The notes under the pieces: generated by a model | The model's database searches: none | Seen by the model: only the letters and a program-made list of their open reading frames with translations | What the model was told of the DNA's origin: nothing | Shown here: positions 1-10,744 of the stretch, piece by piece | Layout of the letters: each line of letters starts with the position of its first letter | Position numbering within the stretch: the stretch's first letter is position 1 | Assembly (NCBI GenBank): GCA_032718475.1 | Contig: JAUCBJ010007057.1 | Span: 1 to 64,000, forward strand | Source: Nemertoderma westbladi | Taxonomy: Eukaryota; Xenacoelomorpha; Nemertodermatida; Nemertodermatidae | Direction: 5' to 3' | DNA length: 64,000 bases | Translations under genes and position numbers: made by a program

Positions 1-110
1 TATGTTTACTGGAAAGAGACCAGAAACTGTCCGGAAACTATGGAAGGCAAGATACTCTTCCTACGACCACTTCCCTAATCCGACAAATATCTAGGGACTC
101 CATAACGTGA
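1..110 (+). CDS. BEL/Pao pol, C-terminal 36 codons (partial)
   Basis: Codons run in frame from base 3 to a TGA at 108-110. They match the last residues of the complete gag-pol at 27223-35328, beginning in the segment reading CLLERD near its C-terminus, with a few substitutions and a slightly different last few residues. This is the end of the DUF5641-like tail that follows integrase. The rest of the gene is left of the window, so its integrity is unknown. Confidence 0.85.
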   Translation, partial: CLLERDQKLSGNYGRQDTLPTTTSLIRQISRDSIT

Positions 111-1565
111 TAGCATGTGGAGTGGGCGTGTGGCTATATCATTTTATATTGTTTTTATTTTATATTTATGTATGTATTATTATGTAATTTTATTATAATC
201 GTTTTCTTTAATTTTATTTGGTAGAATGTTATTTTAGAATATTTAGTAAATTAGTGCAATATATTAGTGTTTATTACGTACATAATTACTTATAATATAT
301 ATTTAGTGCGACGGCAAGAAGTAATTATTTTCTCTTTCCTTACTGTCCGTATTATATTATAAATGCGAGACTATAGTAAGATGACATGTCAGTACTTCTT
401 AAAGTACAGTAAAGCCACTACTATATTTAAGTATTATTGGTAGGCAGAGTATTAGGAATGCAAAGTTCAGATCCTCGTGTCTCGGCTAAACCAAGCTCTG
501 GGTAGACCTTGGAAACGACTTGCCTCTTCACACTGACATTGCTTCGTGCGATATTGCTCTTCTACCTTATAACAAATAATACATATAGTAGCGTGATGTC
601 CCTCTAACAGTAGCGTAAATCGCAAATAAATCTGTTAAACTTTTGACCATCTGTAATTCTAGTCGATTAAGCTATCGTGGCACCCACCGATATACTTGAA
701 AGACAAATTCTAGAATCAGTGGTTAACGTCCCCAGACTTGCTCTGGAATAAAATTTATGTCAATTTAACATCAAATAATAAAATTCACGGGAATAAATTA
801 AATTCATATTTAAATGAATTTCATAAATTGTCATTTTGTGCAATTTATAACATTCCCAAAATTCCAGTAATTAATAGATCATGGGAGCGGAGATTCATAT
901 TGAGTGTATTAGAGTGTGAGAATCTCCAGCATATAGTCAATAGCCGATAAAATTTATAAAATCATGCATAAAGAGGATATTGACAATTAAAGAATTACTA
1001 TTAAATAACATCCCAGATCTGTATGCATGAGGATTGCCCTAATTCTACCGCTAGTTTTCCATAATGTCACCATGGCAACACCCACGCTAGAATTAGAAGC
1101 AAGTTAAAAGAACAATAAAAAGCTTGCCCCATTGCGTAGCATAAGAGTATACATAGCGCACTATTAGTATCCAAGGATACATAGTAAATACGTGACATTC
1201 TGGAAGACACTGACTAACGGACAAATGGCATGCATGTGTGCAGTAAGTAATGATTGTATGGAATTTGTGCGTTTATAGGTGAATGTTACTACTAAAGTGT
1301 GTTTACAGTAGCTAATCGCAATTGTAAAATAGCCCTAACTCTACCGAGATAACCTCAAGTGGATTCAAGCCTTTGGGACGGACAGTGGTGGGACTTGTGC
1401 CGGTTATCGTTGTCGTGCTGTGCTACATGTTGGCGTAAACACTGCGACAGCGGTACATCGGCGCTGAGAAACCCACTGTCCGGGGGCAAAAAGCCTAGTA
1501 GGAAGCGACGCCCGCTTACCTAAAATATTAACTTATATTGATATTAACAAACTCAGATAGCAGAT
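111..1565 (+). other. Conserved non-coding spacer between pol and ORF A (left copy)
   Basis: No convincing coding frame. The stretch is recognisably the same as 35329-36960 and, on minus, 53058-54713. It contains one copy of a unit (about 655-760, core around a GATTAAG/CTATCG motif) that is tandemly duplicated, about 163 bp apart, in the other two copies; the single copy here looks like a deletion between repeats. It ends with TAGCAG at 1558-1563, two bases before the ORF A ATG, a possible 3' splice site. Confidence 0.65.
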
Positions 1566-2378
1566 ATGACGGAATTGATAGAAGATGACCTTGGTATTAG
1601 AGAGCGATATACTCTACCTTTACAAGCGTTTGTGGATAGCTTGATACGCGGTGAAGCTGATCCGACTATTACGGAGGACGATGGTCGCTATATCGAACCG
1701 CCGATGTCCCAGGAACAACTTACGCGCGAAGCGGACTATAGAAAATTCACCGCTCGCTATACGAATCGTAATGGTACGTATATGGACTTCTTAACTACCG
1801 GCCATCCTACCGATTTACATGATACCGATGATGTAGACACCGAAAGGGAAATGGTTTTATTCCAATATCATACTCAGCGGAATCGTAATGATAAACCGAG
1901 AATAGAACACGAGAACTCTATTCGCAACCTACTCGACAGAGAAAATGTTGAAGAACCCGATAAGCGTATCAACTTCAACGACTACGTGGAATTTTTGCGG
2001 GAAACCTATCTCAATATTGTCAGTCAACAGAACTTAGAGACTCGATATCCTCAAGGTATCCATCACGATCCCATGGTAGAACTCAAACGACTCTATTTCA
2101 CCATGATGTATCTTACCGCAGATCGTCCACTGCCTGTTGTCCCGGACAGTTTTGAACAAATGGAAGAGTATTGCAAAACTGGAGAACGATCACCCGCGTT
2201 TCCTCTGCAGGATGTACGTCTTTGGTATTATTGTGACTCATGTCCTAGACCTAACCAGCAAACGGAAAGACATAAACATCCGCGGAGACGTTGTGCTAAA
2301 CACAGTTTTACGCGTTATACTTACGGGAGTTTCGAGCGAAACCTGTTCGACGTATCCCCTGCGATCGCCCGTTTATAA
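1566..2378 (+). CDS. Accessory ORF A of giant BEL/Pao element, full length (270 aa)
   Basis: I do not recognise a family. The protein starts MTELIEDDLG and is rich in D/E over its first half. It has no signal peptide or membrane segment. The C-terminal 50 residues are basic and hold a Cys/His cluster (CDSC, then RHKH, then C and H), which could bind zinc. The same N-terminus occurs in the two other copies (36961 on plus, 53057 on minus), so the start is well supported. This is the only copy here with the whole frame open. It is followed after 18 bp by ORF B in the same frame. A role in the element is inferred only from position and recurrence; a spliced mRNA is possible because an AG lies just before the ATG. 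Confidence 0.7.
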   Translation: MTELIEDDLGIRERYTLPLQAFVDSLIRGEADPTITEDDGRYIEPPMSQEQLTREADYRKFTARYTNRNGTYMDFLTTGHPTDLHDTDDVDTEREMVLFQYHTQRNRNDKPRIEHENSIRNLLDRENVEEPDKRINFNDYVEFLRETYLNIVSQQNLETRYPQGIHHDPMVELKRLYFTMMYLTADRPLPVVPDSFEQMEEYCKTGERSPAFPLQDVRLWYYCDSCPRPNQQTERHKHPRRRCAKHSFTRYTYGSFERNLFDVSPAIARL

Positions 2379-2396
2379 CGATCGCTAAATAAACCC

Positions 2397-3110
2397 ATGA
2401 TCAGAGTTCCGGAATACTCGGTCAGACCTCCCCATTTCCCCGTGAAACCTCAAACTCTTGATCCTAACAGTATTACAGATCCTCCCGAATTATACTCACT
2501 GTTCAAGGATTTGGTGTTACCCGAGCAGCTAATCGGTGGTGCTCCGGCGGTAGGTTCGTTAGATATTCGACCATCCTATTTAACCGGATTGGGACGCGGA
2601 CATCTAATCTCGCCTTTTAATCCTTACAACCGGCCAGGATTAACGCCGATACAACCTGCCACGGAAGTCGAGGAGAGTGTCATTAGAAACGCTCTAGACG
2701 CCATCCGACAGAAAATCGGAAAGGGAACCCAGGATTTTCTAGAGAAACGTAAATTACAGCAGCAGGTCCAATCGGTAAAAGAGCTAGCCTTGCCGCAGTT
2801 TGATAGAGAAATCCAAAACCTCGAAGAGGACATCGAGCTTGGACGTACGTATTCTCTACAGGAGTTTCTGGAAGAACGCTTGCAGAAACAAGCGGAGGAG
2901 AATCAACTGGAGGAGAGGCATACGGAAATGGATGAGAGAGAAGAAGCCGCTTTAGCCCAACCCGAAACTGGGAAGCGAACGCTGATTTACATTGTGATTC
3001 ACGCCATCGCTATTACCCTGGACGCGCCTACGAAGGAGTTTATGCGTTCCATCCATATTTGTTTGCCTCCGTCGAGCAGAAATCGCGCCTATCAAGTTAT
3101 GAACTATTGA
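2397..3110 (+). CDS. Accessory ORF B, coiled-coil-like protein with out-of-frame tail
   Basis: Starts MIRVPEYSVR. A proline-rich N-terminal third (about residues 1-90) is followed by a long charged helical stretch (about 95-190) rich in E, Q, K, R and L, likely a coiled coil. Up to about base 2968 the frame looks genuine. At about 2969-2982 it joins sequence of ORF C through a deletion, and the last 40-odd residues are an out-of-frame reading of ORF C, so the annotated stop is probably not the ancestral one. Decayed relatives of B lie at 51750-52235 on minus, where the B start codon is ACG. No known family recognised. Confidence 0.6.
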   Translation: MIRVPEYSVRPPHFPVKPQTLDPNSITDPPELYSLFKDLVLPEQLIGGAPAVGSLDIRPSYLTGLGRGHLISPFNPYNRPGLTPIQPATEVEESVIRNALDAIRQKIGKGTQDFLEKRKLQQQVQSVKELALPQFDREIQNLEEDIELGRTYSLQEFLEERLQKQAEENQLEERHTEMDEREEAALAQPETGKRTLIYIVIHAIAITLDAPTKEFMRSIHICLPPSSRNRAYQVMNY

Positions 3111-3640
3111 AGCGCGTTGGAGAATGTATTTCAACCAAATATGTGCGTAAATTTCTCAGGAGCATTAATCCGAGTGACATCCAGTCTTACAACTTAATAA
3201 ACTTTATCCGTCAAGACCCTGCCTATGGAGACTTATTCGTCAACTCACACCCTGAGTTACAAGAGGTATATCGACGGCCTTACGAGTATCGAGCCCGCGA
3301 ACGCGAGTTAGAAAGAACCATTAAACCAAGGAAGTTTCTAACTGCCTATGGTCCACCCACGGCCCTCGTTCAGACCACTCGTAAAGGACCCGTAAGAGCG
3401 GCTGTCTTGAAACGAGCTCTCAAAGCCGTTAGACCCCTCTCCCCGGACGTTGATGTCCATCAACCCGGTACTTCGACCGGCGGATATACCGATCGCAATC
3501 CCATACCTTCTGACGCAATCATATTGCACCCTTCACCCAGGAGTTATAGCCCTCCTAGTAAAGTGGCTCGCCCCAAAGAGAAAAGGACTCTTGCTAGCTT
3601 CAAAAAACTGCGTAAACGCCGTCCGCGCAAGAAAGACTAA
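2969..3640 (+). pseudogene. Accessory ORF C, C-terminal remnant (left copy)
   Basis: From about base 2969 the sequence matches the last 230 or so codons of the intact ORF C at 37785-39569, in a frame different from ORF B. The first in-frame Met is at 3059. The protein ends in the same strongly basic tail (KKLRKRRPRKKD), likely a nuclear-localisation or nucleic-acid-binding tail. The N-terminal domain and all three Cys/His clusters of C are missing here. The junction shares a 14-base match with the intact copy near 38898, consistent with a template-switch or microhomology deletion. Confidence 0.75.
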
Positions 3641-3718
3641 CTGTTTAGAGTATTTTTGTATTTTAGAAACTGTGATTTTGTATATTTTATAGACTTAAAT
3701 CCCATTTTCTGGGAGCGG

Positions 3719-4980
3719 TGTAAAAGCTTTTGTGGGATAACTGATACGTTTGCCTATGCTGGCCAGTTCCCCCCCAGGCGCTGGAATACTCTAAAAAAGG
3801 TTTTCTAACTGTATATATATTCCCCTCGCCCGCAAGGTACCTTTACAGGTGTTTTAACGGACATAAAAATCATTCTGCTATATACGTGTTTTAGCGGACA
3901 TGGTAAGACAAAAAACTTGTAATGCACCAACCACCTTTCACAGCTTAGCCGTGATGATTCATATTACGACATCTAGCAGCTGGTTGCTGACATGGAAACA
4001 GCCATTGGCCGCGTGGTTCTTTGTTTGGCTTGGGCCAATCAGGGCGGTTTTTCCTGTCGACGTGTAGCTTTTTAGTCGATCATAAGGAGAGTGTTCAGTC
4101 TTACTGTTTTAGAGTTGATACTTTGTTGTTATTGCTGTCTAAGCCAGAAACACCGGCATTTTTGGATAGATACTGCTGTACCGTAAACTGCTTGAATTAT
4201 CGAAAGTATAAACTGTTACCTAACTAAACTCACTGACTTAAATCACTCACTAATCTCACGAATCGAATATCACCTAACTCATTAATCATATTGTTTGTAC
4301 TGTTATTTTACCGTCAGTTATTAATTGTAAATATTTGTTGATGGAAATATTGCTATTTGGATAATACGGATAAATCACCCAATTCCCAATTTTCTTGATA
4401 ACACTACAGGTTAGAGAGACCGGCTATATATAACAATTGCGATTTATATTAATGTGGTGTGTATTGAATCCAATGTTATTTAGCAGACCCTACGTGAGTC
4501 AATTACTGCTCTCTTTATGTGTGATCAAATGTACTGACTGTCGGCAGAATAGTGTGTATGATTGTGATTGGTAACAAAGTATTTCCTAAAGAATACGTTT
4601 TATACTTTAATCATAAGCAGTATCGTTGCGTTTAGTATAAGTCTTAGTTCTGTTTAAATAGATAAAGCGCCACGTCCTAAAGGAACTGTTAATATTTCCC
4701 GAAAGCCAATAATATCTGTCAGAGATTAATTATTAACGATCTATCGAATAATACATTAGGTATACACTGCAACCTTACACTGTAATAATCCAATTCAAGC
4801 ATCCGAATTCAGTCTCCCGGGTGTAGATCCATCGGGTGAATGATCGCGCATGGGCTGACTTCGGCTAATGTTTTGCGTATTAGCATAAATTATTGTCGTA
4901 TGCTAAAGTGGTTTTAATTAACTAAAAGACATATAAATTTTGGCAGGTTAAACTGCTAAAGGTCTTCGAAAGCGCGAACA
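3719..4980 (+). repeat. 3' LTR of left BEL/Pao copy
   Basis: Starts TGTAAAAGCTTTTGTG after a purine-rich GGGAGCGG and ends GCGCGAACA, so it has TG...CA ends (TGT...ACA). The last third (from about 4600) is close to the LTRs at 24740-25043 and 40540-40832, while the first third is strongly diverged. The 1,262-bp length compares with 1,178-1,185 bp in the other copies. Confidence 0.85.
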
Positions 4981-5979
4981 TCCATAGTGGGGTGCGTTTT
5001 TGCCGAGTCAGCTCTCGGGGCAAATACCATACCCTGGTTTGCCATTCCACAGGGTGGGTGTCGCAGTGGTGTCAGATAAGAGGCCCATCACCCATACCTA
5101 CTCTGGCGCAGATGACCCACCATTGGCTGTGCAGCTCATCTGCTACTACTACTAGGATCGGCATGCTGCATTGCAGCTGCATTTTTAAGAATGCTGTGCC
5201 GGCTTGCTGGTGCCGGTGTCATCTGCTGCGCCATGCCCTGTATCCCTGCTGCCATGTACAAATTTTGAACAAATTGAAATGTGAAATTTGACAAATTTTG
5301 CAAAATTTTAAATACCATGAGGCTGGGGTAGATTTATATGAAAGTCACAATTTCACATTTTGTGTTTGTTTCCAACCTATTTGACATTATATATTTGCAT
5401 CTTCCTTAATTTTTATTAAAAATACAAAATATCTGGGATTTTCAAAACTGGCATTGCCTTTCAAAAAATTCGAAATTTTCAAGTGTCGTGAGGCCCGCTT
5501 AGAATTTTTCTAAATCAAAAATTTTTTTTTGCAAAGTTAGTTTAGACTGATTTGGCATCAGAAAAATAGTGCTTCCCTTAAAAATAAAGAAATAAAATTG
5601 TTTCACTCCACCCTAATGTACAAGTCGCAGTGAAGTGCACTCAGAGTGGACATGAGAACACTCTACTCCTGACCAGCCATTGGTAGATCACCATCTGCCT
5701 GGCCAGGCCATATACCCATGCAGCCAAGTATATGGGTCCTTAATCCAGGACCAAGCGCGTCCTTATCCCAGAACGAAGGGGGTCCTAGTTACAGGGCCAG
5801 ATTTGCCCTAGTAAGAGGGTCTATGCAGCTACAGGTGGCACCTCCTTTATGCTGCATGGAGGTGGCAAGTTTTCTTGATCAATGACCTAGAATACTTGAC
5901 CTATAAGCAAGGTATGGGAAAACGGTTTCCATATTTGGATTCAGCATGAAATTCTGCATTAGATAGGATGTTTCAAAAA
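4981..5979. other. Repeat-derived flank with a LINE tail fragment
   Basis: No gene. At about 5148-5218 there is a segment (ATCGGCATGCTGCATTGCAG and onward) that recurs at 10765-10822 next to the LINE 3' end, and in reverse at 49770-49910. It is therefore a LINE 3' tail or associated SINE fragment. The rest (5261-5979) is AT-rich or low-information sequence in which I see nothing I can name. Confidence 0.5.
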
Positions 5980-6116
5980 TTAGAAAATCAGAAAATGCGC
6001 AACCCCCACCCCCCTATCTTCAAGCTTCTGGCAAAATAAATACCGCATTGCAGTCATAAATAACCCCCATATACACCATGTCCCAGAATAGTGTCGTAAT
6101 TCAGTGACACCCCCAA

Positions 6117-6137
6117 CCCCCCCCCCCCCCCCCCCCC
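6117..6137. repeat. Poly-C tract (21 C) at the edge of a foldback element
   Basis: An uninterrupted C run, preceded by CACCATGTCCCAGAATA. The same arrangement, CACCATGTCCTGGAATA then a 28-C run, occurs at 42006-42082, so the two tracts belong to one repeat family rather than being random homopolymers. Confidence 0.75.
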
Positions 6138-6328
6138 TAATTTTTCTACAAATGTTATTGAAATTGCATGAAATTTGAAACAGATCTAGTTTCACCTCCC
6201 GACCACTGACTGGGTGAGCCAGAATTATTATTTTTGCTTTCTATCTTTACCTACAACATATTATATCAGTCCCACTGCAGTTATTATTCTGTTTGTTGGT
6301 ACTGCTAGAAAACTGGCCATGCAAGGAA

Positions 6329-6825
6329 TCCAAATATGTAACACAATTTGAATTTCGTTGAAAAATCGCTGAGATATGATGAGCGATCAAATGTTGCATG
6401 GTTTTGCACCTGCGCGAGGATATTTTATTCTATTTAAGGTGTAATATGGTTTTGTTCAGAAATGGAAAAAATGAGAAAGCGCGTCACCGGCGCTTTCTCA
6501 TTTTTTCCATTTCTGAACAAAACCATAATATTACACCTTTAATTACAGTTGCATTAACAGCTCAACTCCAATTCATTTATTTCTATTTAATAAATGCATC
6601 ATATTCTGGAACATTTTGTTTATCCAAATACGTAGCTGAGCAACAATCCATTACATCTTTAATTATACTATTACTTAGCTATTCATACATTAACAAAATG
6701 TTCAGAATATGTTGTATTTATTAATAGAATAAAATAGCCTCGCGTCGTTGCAAAACCATGCAACATTTGAACGCTTATATCTCAGCTATTTTTCAACGAA
6801 ATTCAAATTGTGTTAAATATTTGGT
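6329..6825. mobile_element. Foldback (palindromic) repeat element, copy 1
   Basis: Nested inverted repeats with no coding capacity. Outer arms: the AATTTGAATTTCGTTG region near 6347 pairs with the reverse complement near 6798, and GCATGGTTTTGCA near 6398 pairs with TGCAAAACCATGC near 6748. Inside lie two further hairpins: 6440-6538 (arms of about 45 bp meeting at a GCGC core near 6480-6492) and about 6582-6728. A related element is at 42000-42600. This suits a foldback-type or MITE-like non-autonomous DNA transposon; no transposase is present to assign a superfamily. Confidence 0.7.
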
Positions 6826-7415
6826 GTCGGCGTTACGTTGTGCCGACAGTGTCGGCATTACGTTGTGGCGACAGTGTGGCCGGCTAAAACCTAAATATAA
6901 ATAGGAGACTGTAGGATAAATCAGCTTAGTTTCTGACAAAATACAGCAATTACCATTCATCATCCATTTCGACCTATGTCTACCTGTACTGTACTCAATC
7001 CTGCAATAAGTCAATACAGCAATAACGTACTGCTCACTGCTGTTAGTTGCTGTACGTACGTGGTTGGCCTAGCTTCAGAAATGGATATTTTGCATCCCGA
7101 TTTTACATTTTGTATCTAAGTTTTATTTATGGATTTCATCAATGCAATTGCATTGTAATGTTTGCTAATCATTAAACAATTAATTAGATGACTTATAAAT
7201 TGTGTCGCCATTTAAATAATAGGCCTCTCGCCATGTAACAGACCCAGGTACTATAGAACTAGAATTAGAACGCCTTCAGACAGTGTCGTCCTTTCATTAT
7301 GACTCTATACTGAAGCTACACAAAGGTGCAGGATAAGGTGAGAAACGATTATCTAATAATAACACACACAATCAGATTATTATACATACTCCTCCTTTAG
7401 CAAAGGATTACGTGT
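6826..7415. other. Short GTCGGC/CGACAC repeats, then unannotated DNA
   Basis: At 6828-6890 a motif of the type GTCGGCGTTACGTTGTGCC is repeated about twice. Its reverse-orientation counterpart is at 9535-9615. From about 6900 to 7415 I see no gene, RNA or repeat that I can support. Confidence 0.5.
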
Positions 7416-8400
7416 CCACACTTCGAAATAGTCAACATTTCGAAAAAACCATGTCAACACTTCGAAATGGTCAACACTTCGAAATTGTCAACCCTTCGAA
7501 ATTGTCAACACTTCGAAATGGTCAACACTTCGAAATTGTCAACACTTCGAAATTGTCAACACTTCGAAATGGTCAACCGAAATGGTCAACACTTCGAAAT
7601 TGTCAACACTTCGAAATGGTCAACACTTCGAAATTGTCAACACTTCGAAATGGTCAACACTTCGAAATGGTCAACACTTCGAAATGGTCAACACTTCGAA
7701 ATGGTGAACACTTCGAAATGGTCAACACTTCGAAATTGTCAACACTTCGAAATGGTCAACACTTCGAAATGGTCAACACTTCGAAATGGTCAACACTTCG
7801 AAATTGTCAACACTTCGAAATTGTCAACACTTCGAAATGGTCAACACTTCGAAATTGTCAACACTTCGAAATTGTCAACACTTCGAAATGGTCAACACTT
7901 CGAAATTGTCAACACTTCGAAATTGTCAACACTTCGAAATGGTCAACACTTCGAAATTATCAACACTTCGAAATGGTCAACACTTCGAAATGGTCAACAC
8001 TTCGAAATGGTCAACACTTCGAAATTGTCAACACTTCGAAATGGTCAACACTTCGAAATGGTCAACACTTCGAAATGGTCAACACTTCGAAATGGTCAAC
8101 ACTTCGAAATGGTCAACACTTCGAAATGGTCAACACTTCGAAATGGTCAACACTTCGAAATGGTCAACACTTCGAAATTGTCAACACTTCGAAATGGTCA
8201 ACACTTCGAAATGGTCAACACTTCGAAATGGTCAACACTTCGAAATGGTCAACACTTCGAAATTGTCAACACTTCGAAATGGTCAACACTTCGAAATGGT
8301 CAACACTTCGAAATGGTCAACACTTCGAAATGGTCAACACTTCGAAATGGTCAACACTTCGAAATTGTCAACACTTCGAAATGGTCAACACTTCGAAAGG
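7416..8400. repeat. 17-bp minisatellite (TCAACACTTCGAAATGG), about 58 copies
   Basis: Tandem 17-bp units differing mainly at the last two bases (GG or TG). Every unit contains the palindrome TTCGAA. The unit is not a multiple of three and has no stop in any frame on +, so three overlapping open frames of up to 331 codons appear; they are artefacts of the repeat. The first units are irregular (7416-7470), one including AACCATGTCAACAC. Confidence 0.97.
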
Positions 8401-8885
8401 AATTTAGAAATAATAATGAAATAATAGAATAATAGTAATAATAACGAAAACTAAGTTTCGTATTTATTTTTGTTACCATTTAATTAATTATATTGTATTT
8501 GGGATAAAATTAAATCCAATGAGATATATATGTTTCATGACCCACTTTGCTAGAATATACTGGGATTCAAAAAGTTTGGGCGTTGATTTCATCAGCAGTG
8601 ACTTACCACTGCACTACTGTCTCCGGCGTGCTACAGACCTGTGTAGGTGAAGATTTTTAATTTTATTCTATTAACTGAAATGATAGTACCAAAGTTAAAA
8701 ATAAATATTTCGAAATAATATTTCTTATTACTAAAAAACTTACATAATTAGTAATTGTTCTTATGTTCGTACTTACTACCGGTAATACCATATACTAATT
8801 CTATAACCCAACCTTAACCATATATAGTTAAAATTTTATTTGTATTTTAAAATATACTATTATTCTATTTACATTCAAATATTTC

Positions 8886-8990
8886 TTTTTCGAAGTATTG
8901 ACATGGTCTTTCGAAGTATTGACATGGTCTTTCGAAGTGTTGACATGGTCTTTCGAAGTATTGGCATAGCCTTTCGAAGTGTTGACATGG
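8886..8990. repeat. 21-bp repeat array, opposite orientation to the 17-bp array
   Basis: Five units of the type TTCGAAGTATTGACATGGTCT. The reverse complement (CCATGTCAATACTTCGAA) matches the irregular first units of the array at 7449-7475. The two arrays therefore face each other about 0.5 kb apart and could pair as inverted-repeat arms. Confidence 0.85.
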
Positions 8991-10744
8991 GGTAAATATT
9001 TACAATAAAACCATCCAACTCCCTTAATAGCCTGTGTGCTGTATCAACGCCTCAGTGGCAGTGGGCGGTCTCCAGTACTGCAAGGCCCAACTCATCTCGG
9101 GGTAAATTAGCCAGCAATCTGTCAATAATAAAAATGAAAGCGAGCCGACATTTAGTCAGAGCAACCAAATATGTAGATGGCCAAGGAGGACAGTGTGGAT
9201 TTAGCTGAGTCGAGTTAAAACGCCTAACCAAAATGACCAAATAGCCCATAGGAATACGACTACATTTATTTGGTTATTTTGGCCACCAAAATGGCCAAGT
9301 TAACGCTTATTGGGATTGCGGCTGCATAAAACGCCCCGATGTAATGGCCTAAGTCAGGCCTGGGGGGCGTGGGGGGCGGGATATCATTTATATATTTTTT
9401 TAATTCATCTGTATCTTGAAACAGTTAGGCCTACCTATGTTTTAAAAACCGAGATTTCTTTTTCATGCTGAAAGTTTCAAATTTTTTTGAAAATGTTGAA
9501 AATGAAATTAGAAATTAAAATTTTGACCATGTTGACACTGTCGGCGCAACGTAACGACGACACTGTCGGCATAAAGTTATGCCGACACTGTCGGCACAGT
9601 GTCGGTACAGCGTTTACACCACCAACAAACAGCTATAAGGTAGAAGAACAAATGCGGTGGGATTGGTGTAATATTTCCGGGGAGACACTTTTTTTAAACG
9701 CTTGTAGCTAAAGATTGAAAGCAAAAAAGAAAATTCTAGCTCTCCCAGTCAGTGGTCGGAAAGTGAAATTCTCTCTGCAAGTGACCATGAATTTAAATCC
9801 CACATATATTGAGCATCTTCAAGGACGAATCTTCATGGGACTTGAATATCGGTGTTATCATCAACCATTTTAGTCAAACTTGCAAAAAGTATACACAACC
9901 ACACTATTGTTATTATTGTTATCATATTTATTATTGTTATTGTTATCATTATTGTGGTCAATAAGATTTTCTAAATCCTCTTTAATGTCGTCTAAGAATC
10001 CTTTCCAGGGTCGCTTAGAATTAACTATTTGTTTTGTTTCTCACCAAAGAAAGCTTTGAAGTAGTTGCGGTCATGATTACTTTGAGTTTTTATACTTTCT
10101 TTGTTAAAATGTGAAAATATATCCCTATCAGCGCCACTTTGTAAATTACGGATCAGATTCTGCCACACTGTTTTCCTTCTATTGGTGTCAATAAACTTCC
10201 CTGCTCTACAGTTCCATATAATTAATTTCAGGCTTTTCTGTAGCCTCAGCCAAATTTCGTCAGGCATTTAAATTCCATATTTGATCAGATGGCATTATAA
10301 AGAAGAATCTAAAATAAATCAACTCCACTTTTCACAAATTGCAAATATGAACACGTTTGTAATAAATATTGGAAAGCCTTCAACAATTTTGCAGCAAAGG
10401 CGTCCAATTCTAGAATACATTATACAAAGTATATCGCCCAATTACACATTAATCAAACTATATATGAACCAAAATTGTGAATCAACTTTTGATGTAAATT
10501 GATGAACTTGAGACGTGACTTGACAGAATTGTGATGTAACTTTATAAGCGACTTTTGGTACAACTTGACAAACTTTTAACACGACTTTGCGAACTTGAGA
10601 CGCGACTTTTTATGAAACTTGACGAACTTGTGCCAGCGAAAATGGCGTTGAAGTGAAACGCCAATCCCTATATGCTTGTTGAGCAGGTTTTTAGTCGCTT
10701 ACTTTATCTTAAGTACCTTTATGGTTTTATATTAGTATTGAGCT
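8991..10744. other. Intergenic DNA with repeat fragments
   Basis: No supported gene. Contents seen: a G-rich stretch with following sequence (about 9355-9480) that resembles 46525-46620; inverted counterparts of left-hand repeats at 9535-9615 (matching 6828-6890) and about 9690-9775 (matching 6185-6260); an ATT/GTTATT microsatellite-like stretch at about 9905-9955; and a loose repetition of GACTT/GAACTTGA motifs at about 10500-10640. Confidence 0.5.

Larger units (their letters stand above)
1..4980 (+). mobile_element. Giant BEL/Pao LTR retrotransposon, 3' part (left copy)
   Basis: Enters the window inside the last codons of pol and ends at the 3' LTR (3719-4980). Order: pol tail, non-coding spacer, ORF A, ORF B, remnant of ORF C, LTR. 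The same order occurs in the copy at 23866-40832. Its LTR is clearly diverged from that copy's LTR, so it is an older insertion or another subfamily. The 5' half lies outside the window, so its target-site duplication cannot be tested. Confidence 0.9.

Noticed and set aside
4992-5291. 99-codon frame with many Cys
   Set aside because: Overlaps a LINE-tail repeat and is open on both strands; no supporting homology.
7416-8400. CRISPR array
   Set aside because: Units are directly adjacent without unique spacers, and the window is eukaryotic; no cas genes.
7412-8432. Three overlapping open frames of 212-331 codons in the TTCGAA array
   Set aside because: They are consecutive frames of a 17-bp stop-free repeat; no codon bias, no flanking gene structure.
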